A DNA stretch of 21,879 nt from SIG578 sp045543635 (GTDB lineage: Bacteria; Bacillota; Clostridia; Oscillospirales; Ruminococcaceae), in NCBI GenBank assembly GCA_045543635.1, contig JAZQMT010000031.1, positions 1 through 21,879 of the forward strand, written 5' to 3'. Below the pieces are notes generated by a model, which had not been told where the DNA came from, did no database searches, and saw nothing but the letters and a program-made list of their open reading frames with translations. Positions 7,633 to 14,922 of this stretch are shown one piece after another. A program made the translations under genes and the position numbers. Numbering within the stretch: position 1 is the stretch's first letter; each line of letters opens with the position of its first letter.

Positions 7633-8456
7633 CGCAAGCTCAAAAAATAATAAAATACTTTGCAGTTACATTGGCGATCTTTCTTGTAATAGCAATTTTT
7701 GCGACAGTTATTTTTGCAGCAAGAATTATTTTCAAAATAAGTGAACGTGATTTTGTTGATGATGGTTCATATGAACAAACGCAGGGCATTACGGCAACCG
7801 AGGACGCCTCTGTAACAGAAATGGAAATTGATATTTCTGCTGTTGAGCTTTTAATCAAGAGCGGCGATGAGTTTAAGCTTGAAACAGACAGTAAAGGTAT
7901 GAATTATGAGATTAAAAACGGGAAATTAAAGGTTTGGGAGAAGAACCGAAAACTATTTTCAACAAGTTTGAAAGAAAAGCTTACTATCTGGATTCCACAG
8001 AATAATGAATTAAAAAATGTGGAAATAGATTCAGGAGCAGGTAACATCTCAATAGAAAATCTAGTGACACAAAATCTTTCGCTTGATTTGGGTGCCGGTA
8101 ATTTGGAAATTGAAAAGCTTGATGTTCAAACTAACGCAGAAATTGACGGTGGAGCCGGAAAAATTATAGTGAAAAGCGGTAATATTGCAAATCTTGATTT
8201 GGATATGGGTGTTGGAGAACTTGACCTTACTGCTTATTTAAACGGAAAAAATGATTTTGACCTTGGTGTAGGAGCAACCAAGCTTTCGCTTATCGGAAAA
8301 TCAGAAGATTATCGTATTCAACTTGATAAAGGGCTTGGCTCAGCAAAGCTTTCGGGTGTTTCTATGAAAGATGACGTTGTGTATGGAGATGGAGTGCATT
8401 CCATTGATATAAACGGCGGAGTCGGTTCGATAGATATTTCATTCAAAGCCGCGTAA
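7629..8456 (+). CDS. DUF4097-type membrane-anchored beta-repeat protein
   Basis: A 275-residue protein with one transmembrane helix near 10-33 and an external domain built of short glycine-centred beta repeats: DSGAGNISIENL, DLGAGNLEIEKL, DGGAGKIIVKSG, DMGVGELDLTAY, DLGVGATKLSL and NGGVGSIDISF. This regular D-x-G-x-G spacing is typical of DUF4097 adhesin-like folds, which often accompany LiaF/PspC-type envelope stress proteins. The start ATG overlaps the stop of the LiaF-like gene (7629-7632), which implies joint expression. The molecular function is unknown; a partnership in envelope stress sensing is inferred from the pairing. Confidence 0.75.
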   Translation: MTQAQKIIKYFAVTLAIFLVIAIFATVIFAARIIFKISERDFVDDGSYEQTQGITATEDASVTEMEIDISAVELLIKSGDEFKLETDSKGMNYEIKNGKLKVWEKNRKLFSTSLKEKLTIWIPQNNELKNVEIDSGAGNISIENLVTQNLSLDLGAGNLEIEKLDVQTNAEIDGGAGKIIVKSGNIANLDLDMGVGELDLTAYLNGKNDFDLGVGATKLSLIGKSEDYRIQLDKGLGSAKLSGVSMKDDVVYGDGVHSIDINGGVGSIDISFKAA

Positions 8457-8466
8457 AATAAACAAA

Positions 8467-8485
8467 ACCGCAGTATACCTGCGGT
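8467..8485 (+). terminator. terminator after the DUF4097 gene
   Basis: A 7-bp GC-rich stem (accgcag at 8467-8473, ctgcggt at 8479-8485) with a 5-base loop is followed by cttttctt. It lies 10 bases after the stop codon at 8456 and ends the obgE-mrnC-liaF-like operon. Confidence 0.75.
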
Positions 8486-8500
8486 CTTTTCTTATATAAC

Positions 8501-8528
8501 AAAAGCCGAGCTTATTAGCTCGGCTTTT
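8501..8528. terminator. bidirectional terminator shared by the + operon and tRNA-Gln
   Basis: A perfect 12-bp stem (aaaagccgagct at 8501-8512, agctcggctttt at 8517-8528) encloses the loop tatt. It is flanked by A and T runs, so it works in both directions. It starts 5 bases beyond the 3' end of the minus-strand tRNA and also backs up the terminator at 8467-8485. Confidence 0.85.
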
Positions 8529-8533
8529 TTGCT

Positions 8534-8607
8534 TGGCTGCGGAACTAGGATTCGAACCCAGACAAACAGAGTCAGAGTCTGTCGTGCTACCCTTACACAA
8601 TTCCGCA
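8534..8607 (-). tRNA. tRNA-Gln (anticodon CTG)
   Basis: A full cloverleaf can be folded on the minus strand. The acceptor arms are tgcggaa/ttccgca. The D-stem gtgt/gcac encloses aagggta. The anticodon stem acaga/tctgt holds the 7-base loop ctctgac, so the anticodon is CTG (8573-8575). The variable region is ttgt, and the T-arm is ctggg-ttcgaat-cctag. The discriminator G is followed by an encoded CCA (8534-8536). CTG reads the CAG glutamine codon. A consensus promoter lies directly upstream. Confidence 0.95.
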
Positions 8608-8622
8608 ATAGCAACGCTATTT

Positions 8623-8650
8623 ATTATACCCAATTTTTTTCTATTGTCAA
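8623..8650 (-). promoter_or_regulatory. promoter of tRNA-Gln
   Basis: Minus strand: -35 TTGACA (8645-8650), a 16-base A-rich spacer, -10 TATAAT (8623-8628). The predicted start is about 9 bases before the mature tRNA 5' end. No terminator separates it from ylbJ upstream, so ylbJ transcripts may read through the tRNA. Confidence 0.85.
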
Positions 8651-8667
8651 TATAAATTTTAAAAAAA

Positions 8668-9726
8668 TTACAACTTTTTTCTCTTGATAAGGCAAATAGG
8701 AAAAGCAACACAGCATAAAAGCAGCATAAAAGCGGGAATGGGAGCAGAAAAAATTGACGGTGTCGCTGAAGCGGTATTGCTGATATATGTTTGTGTTGTA
8801 CTTATGGGAAAAGCAAGTAACAGCAGAAATGTATAAATAACATTAAGCGCTGCATTTAAAATTCTGGAAATAATAAATGAGCGAATTGATATTTTTGCAT
8901 CAGCACAAATTGCAGAAATTTGAAAAATAACGCATAATCCTCCAAAACCACAGAGTGCAGAAGTAATAAGAACATTAAAGAGCGAAATGTCTGCAGCAGC
9001 ACACGCACTACCGGCAGTTACCTCAAAAAAGCCGAGAATTGTTGCTTTAAGTATAGATGAATTTTGAGTGAAATTTGGGATAAGAGCAATAAGGACTGAA
9101 AAGAGGATAACAAAAGAACAAATCATTGTTAAAGCGTTGCAGCTTCCCTTTACTGCATTAATTAAACTTATTGATAAAGAAGGAGGATTGGAGATAGCAA
9201 CAGCAGCATGGTTTGATTTCAGCTTTTTTCCATAAATAAACATCAAAGAAAAAGAACTCATTACACTTGAAATAAATAATATTGCGCCGATACTGTCACT
9301 TAAAAACATTTTCGAACCAACTGCCGAAATTAGAAAAGAGGGGCCTGCATTTGTACAAAAACACAATAACCTTTCTGCAGTTTGGCTGTTTAACTCTTTC
9401 TTTTTGTATAAAACAGACAAATTTTTTGCAGCGGAGGGATAGCCGCCTATCATTCCAAGAAGAAAAAAACAGCAGTATTTTTTGTGTATTCCTGTGATTT
9501 TTGATATGAGCGCAGCAGGAAATACGAGAATTTTTTCATAGAGCCCGCTTTCAGTAAGAAAGAGTGTTAGAACCATAAAAGGGAAAAGTGAAGGAATGAG
9601 TATTTCAAGGCTTGTTATAATTCCGCAATATGCTCCTTGTGTTGCTATACCGGGGAAAAGGAGTAAAAATCCTCCTGCAGCAATTAGTAAAATACAAAGT
9701 ATAAAGGTTAAATTCTTTTTTCTCAC
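8668..9726 (-). CDS. ylbJ: sporulation integral membrane protein YlbJ
   Basis: A 352-residue polytopic membrane protein with about eight hydrophobic segments. GMIGGYPSAAKN and CTNAGPSFLISAVGS are conserved signatures of YlbJ, which resembles nucleoside-recognition (Gate) domain transporters. In Bacillus, ylbJ belongs to the mother-cell sigma-E regulon and its loss impairs spore formation; the transported substrate, if any, is unknown. The start is ATG 9726 with gtgagg-like sequence upstream. It is transcribed divergently from yqfC, another sporulation gene, across a 130-base intergenic region. It lies upstream of tRNA-Gln on the same strand. The family call rests on the two motifs and the sporulation neighbours. 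Confidence 0.88.
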   Translation of the reverse strand: MRKKNLTFILCILLIAAGGFLLLFPGIATQGAYCGIITSLEILIPSLFPFMVLTLFLTESGLYEKILVFPAALISKITGIHKKYCCFFLLGMIGGYPSAAKNLSVLYKKKELNSQTAERLLCFCTNAGPSFLISAVGSKMFLSDSIGAILFISSVMSSFSLMFIYGKKLKSNHAAVAISNPPSLSISLINAVKGSCNALTMICSFVILFSVLIALIPNFTQNSSILKATILGFFEVTAGSACAAADISLFNVLITSALCGFGGLCVIFQISAICADAKISIRSFIISRILNAALNVIYTFLLLLAFPISTTQTYISNTASATPSIFSAPIPAFMLLLCCVAFPICLIKRKKL

Positions 9727-9762
9727 TTTTACGCCTCACTTAAAAAGTATTAGAATATTATA

Positions 9763-9792
9763 TTTATATGTACCGCTTTAGAAATAAATAGC
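9763..9792 (-). promoter_or_regulatory. possible sigma-E-like promoter of ylbJ
   Basis: On the minus strand catataaa (9763-9770) resembles a sigma-E -10 element, and gctattta (9785-9792) lies 14 bases upstream where a -35 would be. The sequence is very AT-rich, so a chance match is quite possible. The gene's known regulon in Bacillus is the main reason to list it. Confidence 0.25.
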
Positions 9793-9856
9793 AAAAGCGC
9801 ATTTGTTTATGCATAAACTATATCAACTTATAGTTGTTTCGGGAGGAAAATTATAT

Positions 9857-10168
9857 ATGAAAAAGCCGAAATTTACGGCATCTGATGAACAAAATAGAAA
9901 AAGGAAAAACACCCTTGCGGATTTTTTGGAAAAACAAACAGATATGCCGCCTGCTTCTCTTGCAGATATTCCTTATATTGAGATTAGCGGAAAAAATCAT
10001 ATAGAGCTTGATGGAGTACATAAAATTTTGGAATACAAAGAAGAAAAACTTCGAATTCGTTTTCATCATTGCACCGTTTGTTTTAACGGAGAAAACCTTT
10101 GCATTCGAAATTTCAGCCAAAAAAATGCTGTGATCGAAGGAGAGATAGCTTCGATAGAGTTCGAATAA
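9857..10168 (+). CDS. yqfC: sporulation protein YqfC
   Basis: This 103-residue protein matches the YqfC family (usually about 90-100 residues). The central part reads LADIPYIEISGKNHIELDG and then a run of short beta strands (EYKEEKLRIRFH...). The start is ATG 9857, 10 bases after gggagg at 9841-9846. A longer frame from 9803 would place that site inside the coding region and is rejected. The first 25 residues are basic, with a KRKK-type stretch. It precedes yqfD by 15 bases, the same pair as in Bacillus, where both are made in the mother cell under sigma-E. The biochemical role is unknown; the leader contains a 7-bp hairpin at 9816-9835. Confidence 0.88.
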   Translation: MKKPKFTASDEQNRKRKNTLADFLEKQTDMPPASLADIPYIEISGKNHIELDGVHKILEYKEEKLRIRFHHCTVCFNGENLCIRNFSQKNAVIEGEIASIEFE

Positions 10169-10183
10169 AACAAGGAGAGACTT

Positions 10184-11371
10184 ATGATTATTACAAAATT
10201 TCCAAGATATTTGCGTGGATATGTAACCTTTGAAATAAAAGGAGAAAAAATAGAGGAATTTTTAAACTTATGTGCTCAAAAAAAAATTGATTTATTTCAA
10301 ATAAAAGTCGAAAAAGAGCGGGCAACGATAAGATGCCTTGTTTCTGCATATAAACAAGTGCAGAAAATCAGGGTAAGTGGTTTAAAAAGAAGAATCATAA
10401 AAAAACACGGCGCAAGATTTATCGCTCATCGTTACCGAAAACGAATTGGGCTTGTTGCAGGTGCCGGTATGATGATTGTATTGCTTATTTTTCTTTCGGG
10501 ATTTGTGTGGAATATTGATGTAACCGGAAATGACAGACTTTCTGCAAATGTTATACTGCAAACGCTGCAGGAGTGCGGGTTTTATGAGGGTGAGAGAAAA
10601 AATAAATTGGATATTTCCGAAATAGAAAATCAAATGATGATGAAATTACCGGATCTTTCGTGGATAACTATAAATTTAGATGGGAGTTTTGCTCATGTTG
10701 AGGTAAAGGAGCGTCAAATGCCGCCTGTTTTAGAGGATGTAAGTCGCCCATCTAACCTTGTTGCATCTATGGATGGTCAAATAGTGAAAATGGAGATCAT
10801 GAAAGGAAAACCGATTGCAACAGTTGGAAGCGGAGTTGTGAAAGGGCAGCTGCTTGTTGCCGGTTTGTATAACGATAGAAAAGAAAATATTATTCTTGAA
10901 CATTCCAGCGGAAAGGTGATTGCGCAGGTTGAACTAAAAAAAACATTTGAGCTTCCTTTTGAAAGCGAGAGGACAGTAGGCAACGAGGAAAAGCTTTTTT
11001 ATTCGTTACAAATTTTTGGGAAGACCATTGATTTTTCTTTTGGCAAAAGACCGCAGGAGACTGACTGGGATAAAACCGAAGAAAGAAAACGGGTCTCATT
11101 GTTTGGACTTGATTTTCCGATTTATACTACAGAAAGCAAATATAGTAGGAAAATTTCGGAAAAAATCATGTTAAGCAATAAAGAAGCAAAAAATAAAGTG
11201 AAAATGGAAATAGAGCATTTTGAAAAAAGCGAATTATATGGTGCGGAGATTGTTGAAAAACATGTAACATGGGCATCTGATGAAAAAACATGTCGTGCTA
11301 AAGTAGAATATATTATTTTAACGAATATTGCGAGTCAACAGTATATTGAAACAGATGAACAGAAAAAATAA
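10184..11371 (+). CDS. yqfD: sporulation membrane protein YqfD
   Basis: A 395-residue protein with an N-terminal cytoplasmic domain (about 1-83, very basic near its end). A single membrane helix spans about 86-108 (GLVAGAGMMIVLLIFLSGF). A large external domain follows, beginning VWNIDVTGNDRLSANVI, which resembles the POTRA-like region of YqfD. PDLSWITINLDGS and VEVKER are characteristic of the family. In Bacillus, YqfD is a sigma-E-dependent sporulation protein; its action is not defined. The start is ATG 10184 with aaggaga 7-13 bases upstream. It directly follows yqfC, so the two form an operon; phoH downstream has its own promoter. Confidence 0.92.
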   Translation: MIITKFPRYLRGYVTFEIKGEKIEEFLNLCAQKKIDLFQIKVEKERATIRCLVSAYKQVQKIRVSGLKRRIIKKHGARFIAHRYRKRIGLVAGAGMMIVLLIFLSGFVWNIDVTGNDRLSANVILQTLQECGFYEGERKNKLDISEIENQMMMKLPDLSWITINLDGSFAHVEVKERQMPPVLEDVSRPSNLVASMDGQIVKMEIMKGKPIATVGSGVVKGQLLVAGLYNDRKENIILEHSSGKVIAQVELKKTFELPFESERTVGNEEKLFYSLQIFGKTIDFSFGKRPQETDWDKTEERKRVSLFGLDFPIYTTESKYSRKISEKIMLSNKEAKNKVKMEIEHFEKSELYGAEIVEKHVTWASDEKTCRAKVEYIILTNIASQQYIETDEQKK

Positions 11372-11399
11372 TAAAAATTTAAAAAAGTGTGCAAAAATG

Positions 11400-11428
11400 A
11401 TGACAAAACGGAAAAAATATGGTAAACT
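11400..11428 (+). promoter_or_regulatory. probable vegetative promoter of phoH-ybeY
   Basis: -35 ATGACA (11400-11405), a 17-base spacer, -10 TAAACT (11423-11428). The start would be near 11435, 18-27 bases before the two candidate phoH starts. Each box has one or two departures from consensus. It would uncouple the housekeeping genes from the sporulation genes upstream. Confidence 0.6.
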
Positions 11429-11452
11429 TATAAAAAAGATTATGTGAGGTAG

Positions 11453-12469
11453 ATGTGTAACATGTCGGAACAGTCTATAAATATTGAGCGGCTTGAGCAT
11501 CTGCTTACGCTGTTTGGGAATTTCGACAGTAATATTAAGATTATAGAAAAAGAATGCAATGTTTCAATTCTATGTAGAGGAAACGAAATAAAGGTACAGG
11601 GTGAGCCGGAAAATGTTTCCCGTGCATGCAGAGTGCTTCGTTGTCTCCTTATTTATGTTGAGAAAGGCGAAACTCTTACTGATCAAAATATCGGGTATGT
11701 GATCTCGCTTGTTGATGAGGGGAAAGATGATCAGGTCGATGCTTTAAGTGATAATTGTATATGCATTTCTTCCAAAGGGCGGCCTGTTCGAGCAAAAACT
11801 ATCGGCCAGCAACAGTATGTTGATGCCATTGAAAAGAATACTATTGTTTTTGGCGTTGGTCCTGCGGGAACTGGAAAAACCTATCTTGCTGTTGCTATGG
11901 CAGTAAAAGCATTTCGTGCAAATCAAGTCAATCGTATTATTTTGACCAGACCTGCTGTTGAGGCAGGCGAAAACCTCGGTTTCTTGCCCGGTGATTTACA
12001 GAATAAGGTCGACCCGTATCTTAGACCGCTCTATGATGCGCTTTTTGATATGCTTGGTTACGAAAATTTTCAAAAATATCAAGAACGCGGCTGCATTGAG
12101 GTTGCTCCGCTGGCATATATGCGCGGCAGAACGCTGGATGACTCGTTTATAATTCTTGATGAAGCGCAAAATACAACACCTGAGCAGATGAAAATGTTTT
12201 TAACTCGGCTTGGATTTAATTCTAAAATTGTTATAACAGGAGATATTACTCAGATAGACCTTCCCGGAAACAAAACATCAGGTTTAGTTTCCGTTATAAA
12301 GATTTTAAAGAATATTGAGGGAATAGAGCAGGTTCATTTTTCCCGCAAGGACGTTGTGCGGCATAGATTGGTGCAGCAAATAATTAAAGCTTACGAAAAA
12401 AGTGAACAGGAGGATTCTCATAATGGACGCAGTAAAGGTAACGATCGTAAATCATCAGAACGCGGTTAA
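11453..12469 (+). CDS. phoH: PhoH-family ATPase
   Basis: A 338-residue PhoH-like ATPase with an N-terminal KH-like segment (about 1-100) and a P-loop domain. Walker A is GVGPAGTGKTYLAVAMAV (about 134-151). ILTRPAVEAGENLGFLPGD and the Walker B FIILDEAQNTTPEQMK are the family's signature motifs, and ITGDITQIDLP follows. PhoH-like proteins next to ybeY are linked to RNA metabolism and ribosome quality control, though the reaction is not settled. ATG 11453 is only 3 bases from gtgaggt; ATG 11462 (Met4) has better spacing. The last 47 bases overlap ybeY in another frame, and the tail is hydrophilic (Ser, Lys, Arg), so it is probably unstructured. Confidence 0.95.
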   Translation: MCNMSEQSINIERLEHLLTLFGNFDSNIKIIEKECNVSILCRGNEIKVQGEPENVSRACRVLRCLLIYVEKGETLTDQNIGYVISLVDEGKDDQVDALSDNCICISSKGRPVRAKTIGQQQYVDAIEKNTIVFGVGPAGTGKTYLAVAMAVKAFRANQVNRIILTRPAVEAGENLGFLPGDLQNKVDPYLRPLYDALFDMLGYENFQKYQERGCIEVAPLAYMRGRTLDDSFIILDEAQNTTPEQMKMFLTRLGFNSKIVITGDITQIDLPGNKTSGLVSVIKILKNIEGIEQVHFSRKDVVRHRLVQQIIKAYEKSEQEDSHNGRSKGNDRKSSERG

Positions 12470-12929
12470 AATCCCAACAGGAATTCGTATGCTTATTCGC
12501 CGTTGCTGTCACGCAGTTCTTGCTAATGAAGAGTTTAAAGGTGATGCTGAGGTTAGTGTTAATTTTGTTGATAATCAGGAAATTCGCTCTTTGAATGCTA
12601 AATTTCGGAATAAAGATATAGAAACCGATGTTCTTTCATTTCCACTCGGAGAAGATGGTCAGTGGGATATAAATCCTCAAAATGGAGCATATCAGCTTGG
12701 AGATATTGTTATCTCAGTTCAAAAAGCATTTGAGCAGGCAGAAAACTATGGTCATTCACTTCAACGTGAGATTGGATTTTTAACTGTTCATTCTATGCTT
12801 CATCTTTTGGGCTATGATCATGAAAACGGTGGAATGGATCTTGTCAGAATGCGCGAAAAAGAAGAAGAGGCGCTCAGTAGCCTCGGCCTTTCTCGCGGAG
12901 CCAGTTATGTATTGGAGGACGAGGAATAG
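12423..12929 (+). CDS. ybeY: endoribonuclease YbeY (16S rRNA maturation)
   Basis: A 168-residue metal-dependent RNase needed for 16S rRNA 3'-end maturation and 70S ribosome quality control. The zinc site is H-x3-H-x5-H in HSMLHLLGYDH, and the preceding ETDVLSFPLGE and GDIVIS motifs are conserved. The start is ATG 12423, with aggagg at 12408-12413 (9-nt spacing) inside phoH; an upstream frame extension to 12402 is not needed. The 47-base overlap with phoH suggests translational coupling. In Bacillus, dgkA and cdd separate ybeY from era; here era follows after a 93-base gap with a hairpin. Confidence 0.96.
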   Translation: MDAVKVTIVNHQNAVKIPTGIRMLIRRCCHAVLANEEFKGDAEVSVNFVDNQEIRSLNAKFRNKDIETDVLSFPLGEDGQWDINPQNGAYQLGDIVISVQKAFEQAENYGHSLQREIGFLTVHSMLHLLGYDHENGGMDLVRMREKEEEALSSLGLSRGASYVLEDEE

Positions 12930-12972
12930 GGTAAATCTGCATCCTCGCGGTTATTAAAAATCATTCGCATGG

Positions 12973-12998
12973 ATGCCGTATGAGATAACATACGGCAT
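12973..12998 (+). terminator. hairpin between ybeY and era (partial terminator or processing site)
   Basis: A perfect 10-bp stem (atgccgtatg at 12973-12982, catacggcat at 12989-12998) with a 6-base loop is followed by only a short T run (tt, then g). A competing pairing exists: gcatcc at 12939-12944 can pair with ggatgc at 12971-12976, which would disrupt the left arm. It may end part of the phoH-ybeY transcripts. Confidence 0.5.
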
Positions 12999-13022
12999 TT
13001 TGCAATTAAACGGAGAAAAAAT

Positions 13023-13922
13023 ATGTCTAAAACACACTCATCTTTTGTGACTATTATCGGTCGACCTAATGTAGGAAAATCTACACTTTTAAATGCACTT
13101 CTCGGTGAAAAGATTGCTATTACATCTGATCGTCCACAAACTACCAGAACTAAAATTATGGGTGTTTTAACACTTGCAGAAACTCAAATTGTTTTCACCG
13201 ATACTCCCGGTATGCTCGCGCCAAAAAACCGGCTCGGACATCATATGAAACGAGCTATTTTGGATGCAGTTTCTGAAGTAGATATGATTATTTTGGTGGT
13301 AGAAGCTTTTAAACAACCGAATGAGATTGAGCTTTCCCTCATAGAGTCTATAAAAAAACAGCAAAGCAAAGCTATATTGGTTATCAATAAAACAGATTGC
13401 ATCAAAGATAAAAAAAGATTAGCTGCTCTTATTGAAAAATATCGTAATTTATATGCTTTTGAGGAAATAGTACCTGCATCTGCACAATGTGGAGACAATT
13501 TGAGTGTTATTTTAGAATCTATTGTAAGAAATGCTCCGGAGATGCCGCATTTTTTCCCCGATGACACCTTGACCGACCAACCGGAAAAGGTTATTGCTGC
13601 AGAACTTATCAGAGAAAAAATTTTACATTTACTTCATGATGAGGTCCCGCACGGTATTGCTGTTTCTATTGATAAAATGCGCAAGCGTGTGGACAAAGAG
13701 CTTATGGATATTCAAGCTACAATTTTCTGCGAAAAAAAGAGTCATAAAGGTATACTAATTGGAAAATCCGGGGCAATGCTTAAAAAGATCGGAATGCTTT
13801 CACGCATGGATCTTGAGGAATTTATAGGTATGCCTGTAAACCTGCAATGTTGGGTTAAAATCAGCGAGGATTGGCGCAACAAAGAGGGGTTAATCAAAGA
13901 GTTTGGTCTTTCGGAAGAGTAG
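13023..13922 (+). CDS. era: GTPase Era (30S ribosome assembly)
   Basis: A 299-residue protein with an N-terminal GTPase domain and a C-terminal KH domain that binds the 3' end of 16S rRNA. G1 is GRPNVGKST (13-21), the switch region holds SDRPQTTRT (35-43), G3 is DTPG (60-63) and G4 is NKTD (about 122-125). The KH part reads CEKKSHKGILIGKSGAMLKKIG, with the GxxG loop. Length and order are typical. The start is ATG with cggagaa upstream. It sits between ybeY and the small yqzL-like gene, as expected for this conserved cluster, without dgkA or cdd. Confidence 0.98.
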   Translation: MSKTHSSFVTIIGRPNVGKSTLLNALLGEKIAITSDRPQTTRTKIMGVLTLAETQIVFTDTPGMLAPKNRLGHHMKRAILDAVSEVDMIILVVEAFKQPNEIELSLIESIKKQQSKAILVINKTDCIKDKKRLAALIEKYRNLYAFEEIVPASAQCGDNLSVILESIVRNAPEMPHFFPDDTLTDQPEKVIAAELIREKILHLLHDEVPHGIAVSIDKMRKRVDKELMDIQATIFCEKKSHKGILIGKSGAMLKKIGMLSRMDLEEFIGMPVNLQCWVKISEDWRNKEGLIKEFGLSEE

Positions 13923-14028
13923 CTTTTAATTTCTTTGGAAATGTAAATCTTTTCCCATCATATAATATCAGTAAACGGTTACATTATTATCAGAAATTGA
14001 TTAAGATGGAAGCGGGGACTGAATATTT

Positions 14029-14181
14029 ATGGAAGCATCGAGAGTTTGGGAGCTTTTTCAAAAAACCGGAAATATTGGTGTTTATATTTTATATAAAAAA
14101 CTATCTGATGAAAAAAGCGAGAGTCCAATAAGAGAGGAACAAATCACCAATGCAGATTCAGACAGAGGGAATTGTGATTAA
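14029..14181 (+). CDS. yqzL: YqzL-like small protein (50 residues)
   Basis: An ATG at 14029 opens a 50-codon frame ending in TAA 14179-14181. The N-terminal half reads MEASRVWELFQKTGNIGVYI and continues LYKKL. That is the YqzL pattern: a W-x-L/V-F then T/S-G-x-I-x-x-Y-L-L-Y-K, in a protein of about 45-50 residues. In Bacillus and Clostridia yqzL sits exactly between era and recO, as here. It overlaps the recO start by 32 bases in another frame. The ribosome binding site is weak (gcgggga about 12 bases upstream). The acidic, charged tail after residue 26 is not conserved in the family as I know it. Function is unknown. Confidence 0.72.
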   Translation: MEASRVWELFQKTGNIGVYILYKKLSDEKSESPIREEQITNADSDRGNCD

Positions 14182-14908
14182 AGAAAGCAGTGTCGGTGAA
14201 AACGATAAGTATATCACAGTACTGACGGCTGATTTGGGAACGATTGAAGCATATGTAAAAGGAGCGCGCAGAAAAGGCAGTCATCTTGCTGTTTCCACTG
14301 CTTTGTTTTGTTATTCTCGCTTTGAGCTTTTTCAGAATAAATCGCGCTATTATGTTGATCAGGCAGATATAAATCACCTTTTTTATGATATTCGACTTGA
14401 TTTAACGAGGCTTACGATTGCCTCCTATTTCTGTCAGATTTTATATGAGATAAAACCTGATAATGATAACTGTAAAGAAATTCTTCGGCTTATGCTCAAT
14501 TCCATGCATTTGCTTAGCAATACTAAAAAAGACAGTCGAATTATTAAATCGGTTTTTGAATTACGGTGTTTGGCACTGAGCGGTCTGTGTCCCGATTTGG
14601 TTGCCTGCCGCGAATGCGGCGATTTTAACAACAAAATGAGATTTTACATAAATGATGGCACTGTTTTATGTGAAAGCTGTGCTGCACAAGGAATAAATAC
14701 CGGAGTTGAATTTGGATTTGCACAGCTTACTTCAAGTGTGCTTGCTGCAATGCGTCATATTGTGTACAGTCCTTCTGAAAAGGCTTTTTCCTTTACACTT
14801 GATGATGATAACTTAAAGTTACTTGGAGAGGTATGTGAGAGTTATTTGATTTGTCAAACAGAACGCAGTTATCGTTCGCTTGAATTTTTAAAAACAATGA
14901 TGGAATAA
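14150..14908 (+). CDS. recO: DNA repair protein RecO
   Basis: A 252-residue protein of the RecFOR pathway, which loads RecA onto SSB-coated single-stranded DNA and anneals complementary strands. The N-terminal OB-fold begins MQIQTEGIVIKESSVGENDKY and contains VKGARRKGS. The helical middle follows. A four-cysteine zinc motif lies at about 146-177 (CPDLVACRECGDF...VLCESC). The start is ATG 14150, with agagagg at 14131-14137; the 12-base spacing is long, and coupling to the overlapping yqzL-like frame may help initiation. mutS2 follows after 14 bases. Confidence 0.95.
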   Translation: MQIQTEGIVIKESSVGENDKYITVLTADLGTIEAYVKGARRKGSHLAVSTALFCYSRFELFQNKSRYYVDQADINHLFYDIRLDLTRLTIASYFCQILYEIKPDNDNCKEILRLMLNSMHLLSNTKKDSRIIKSVFELRCLALSGLCPDLVACRECGDFNNKMRFYINDGTVLCESCAAQGINTGVEFGFAQLTSSVLAAMRHIVYSPSEKAFSFTLDDDNLKLLGEVCESYLICQTERSYRSLEFLKTMME

Positions 14909-14922
14909 ATGAGGACATTTTT

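Noticed and set aside
8439..8711. Minus-strand frame of 90 codons
   Set aside because: It runs across tRNA-Gln, its promoter and its terminator, and has no family resemblance.
9781..9819. Sigma-E promoter for yqfC (cataaact at 9812-9819)
   Set aside because: A -10-like box is present but no -35 element at suitable spacing was found, so it is not listed as a feature.
13935..13966. Promoter between era and the yqzL-like gene (ttggaa ... tataat)
   Set aside because: The -10 is perfect but the only -35-like box is 20 bases away, too far for a normal vegetative promoter.
13871..14131. 86-codon frame overlapping the end of era and the yqzL-like gene
   Set aside because: It overlaps two better supported frames and has no ribosome binding site; its sequence resembles nothing known.
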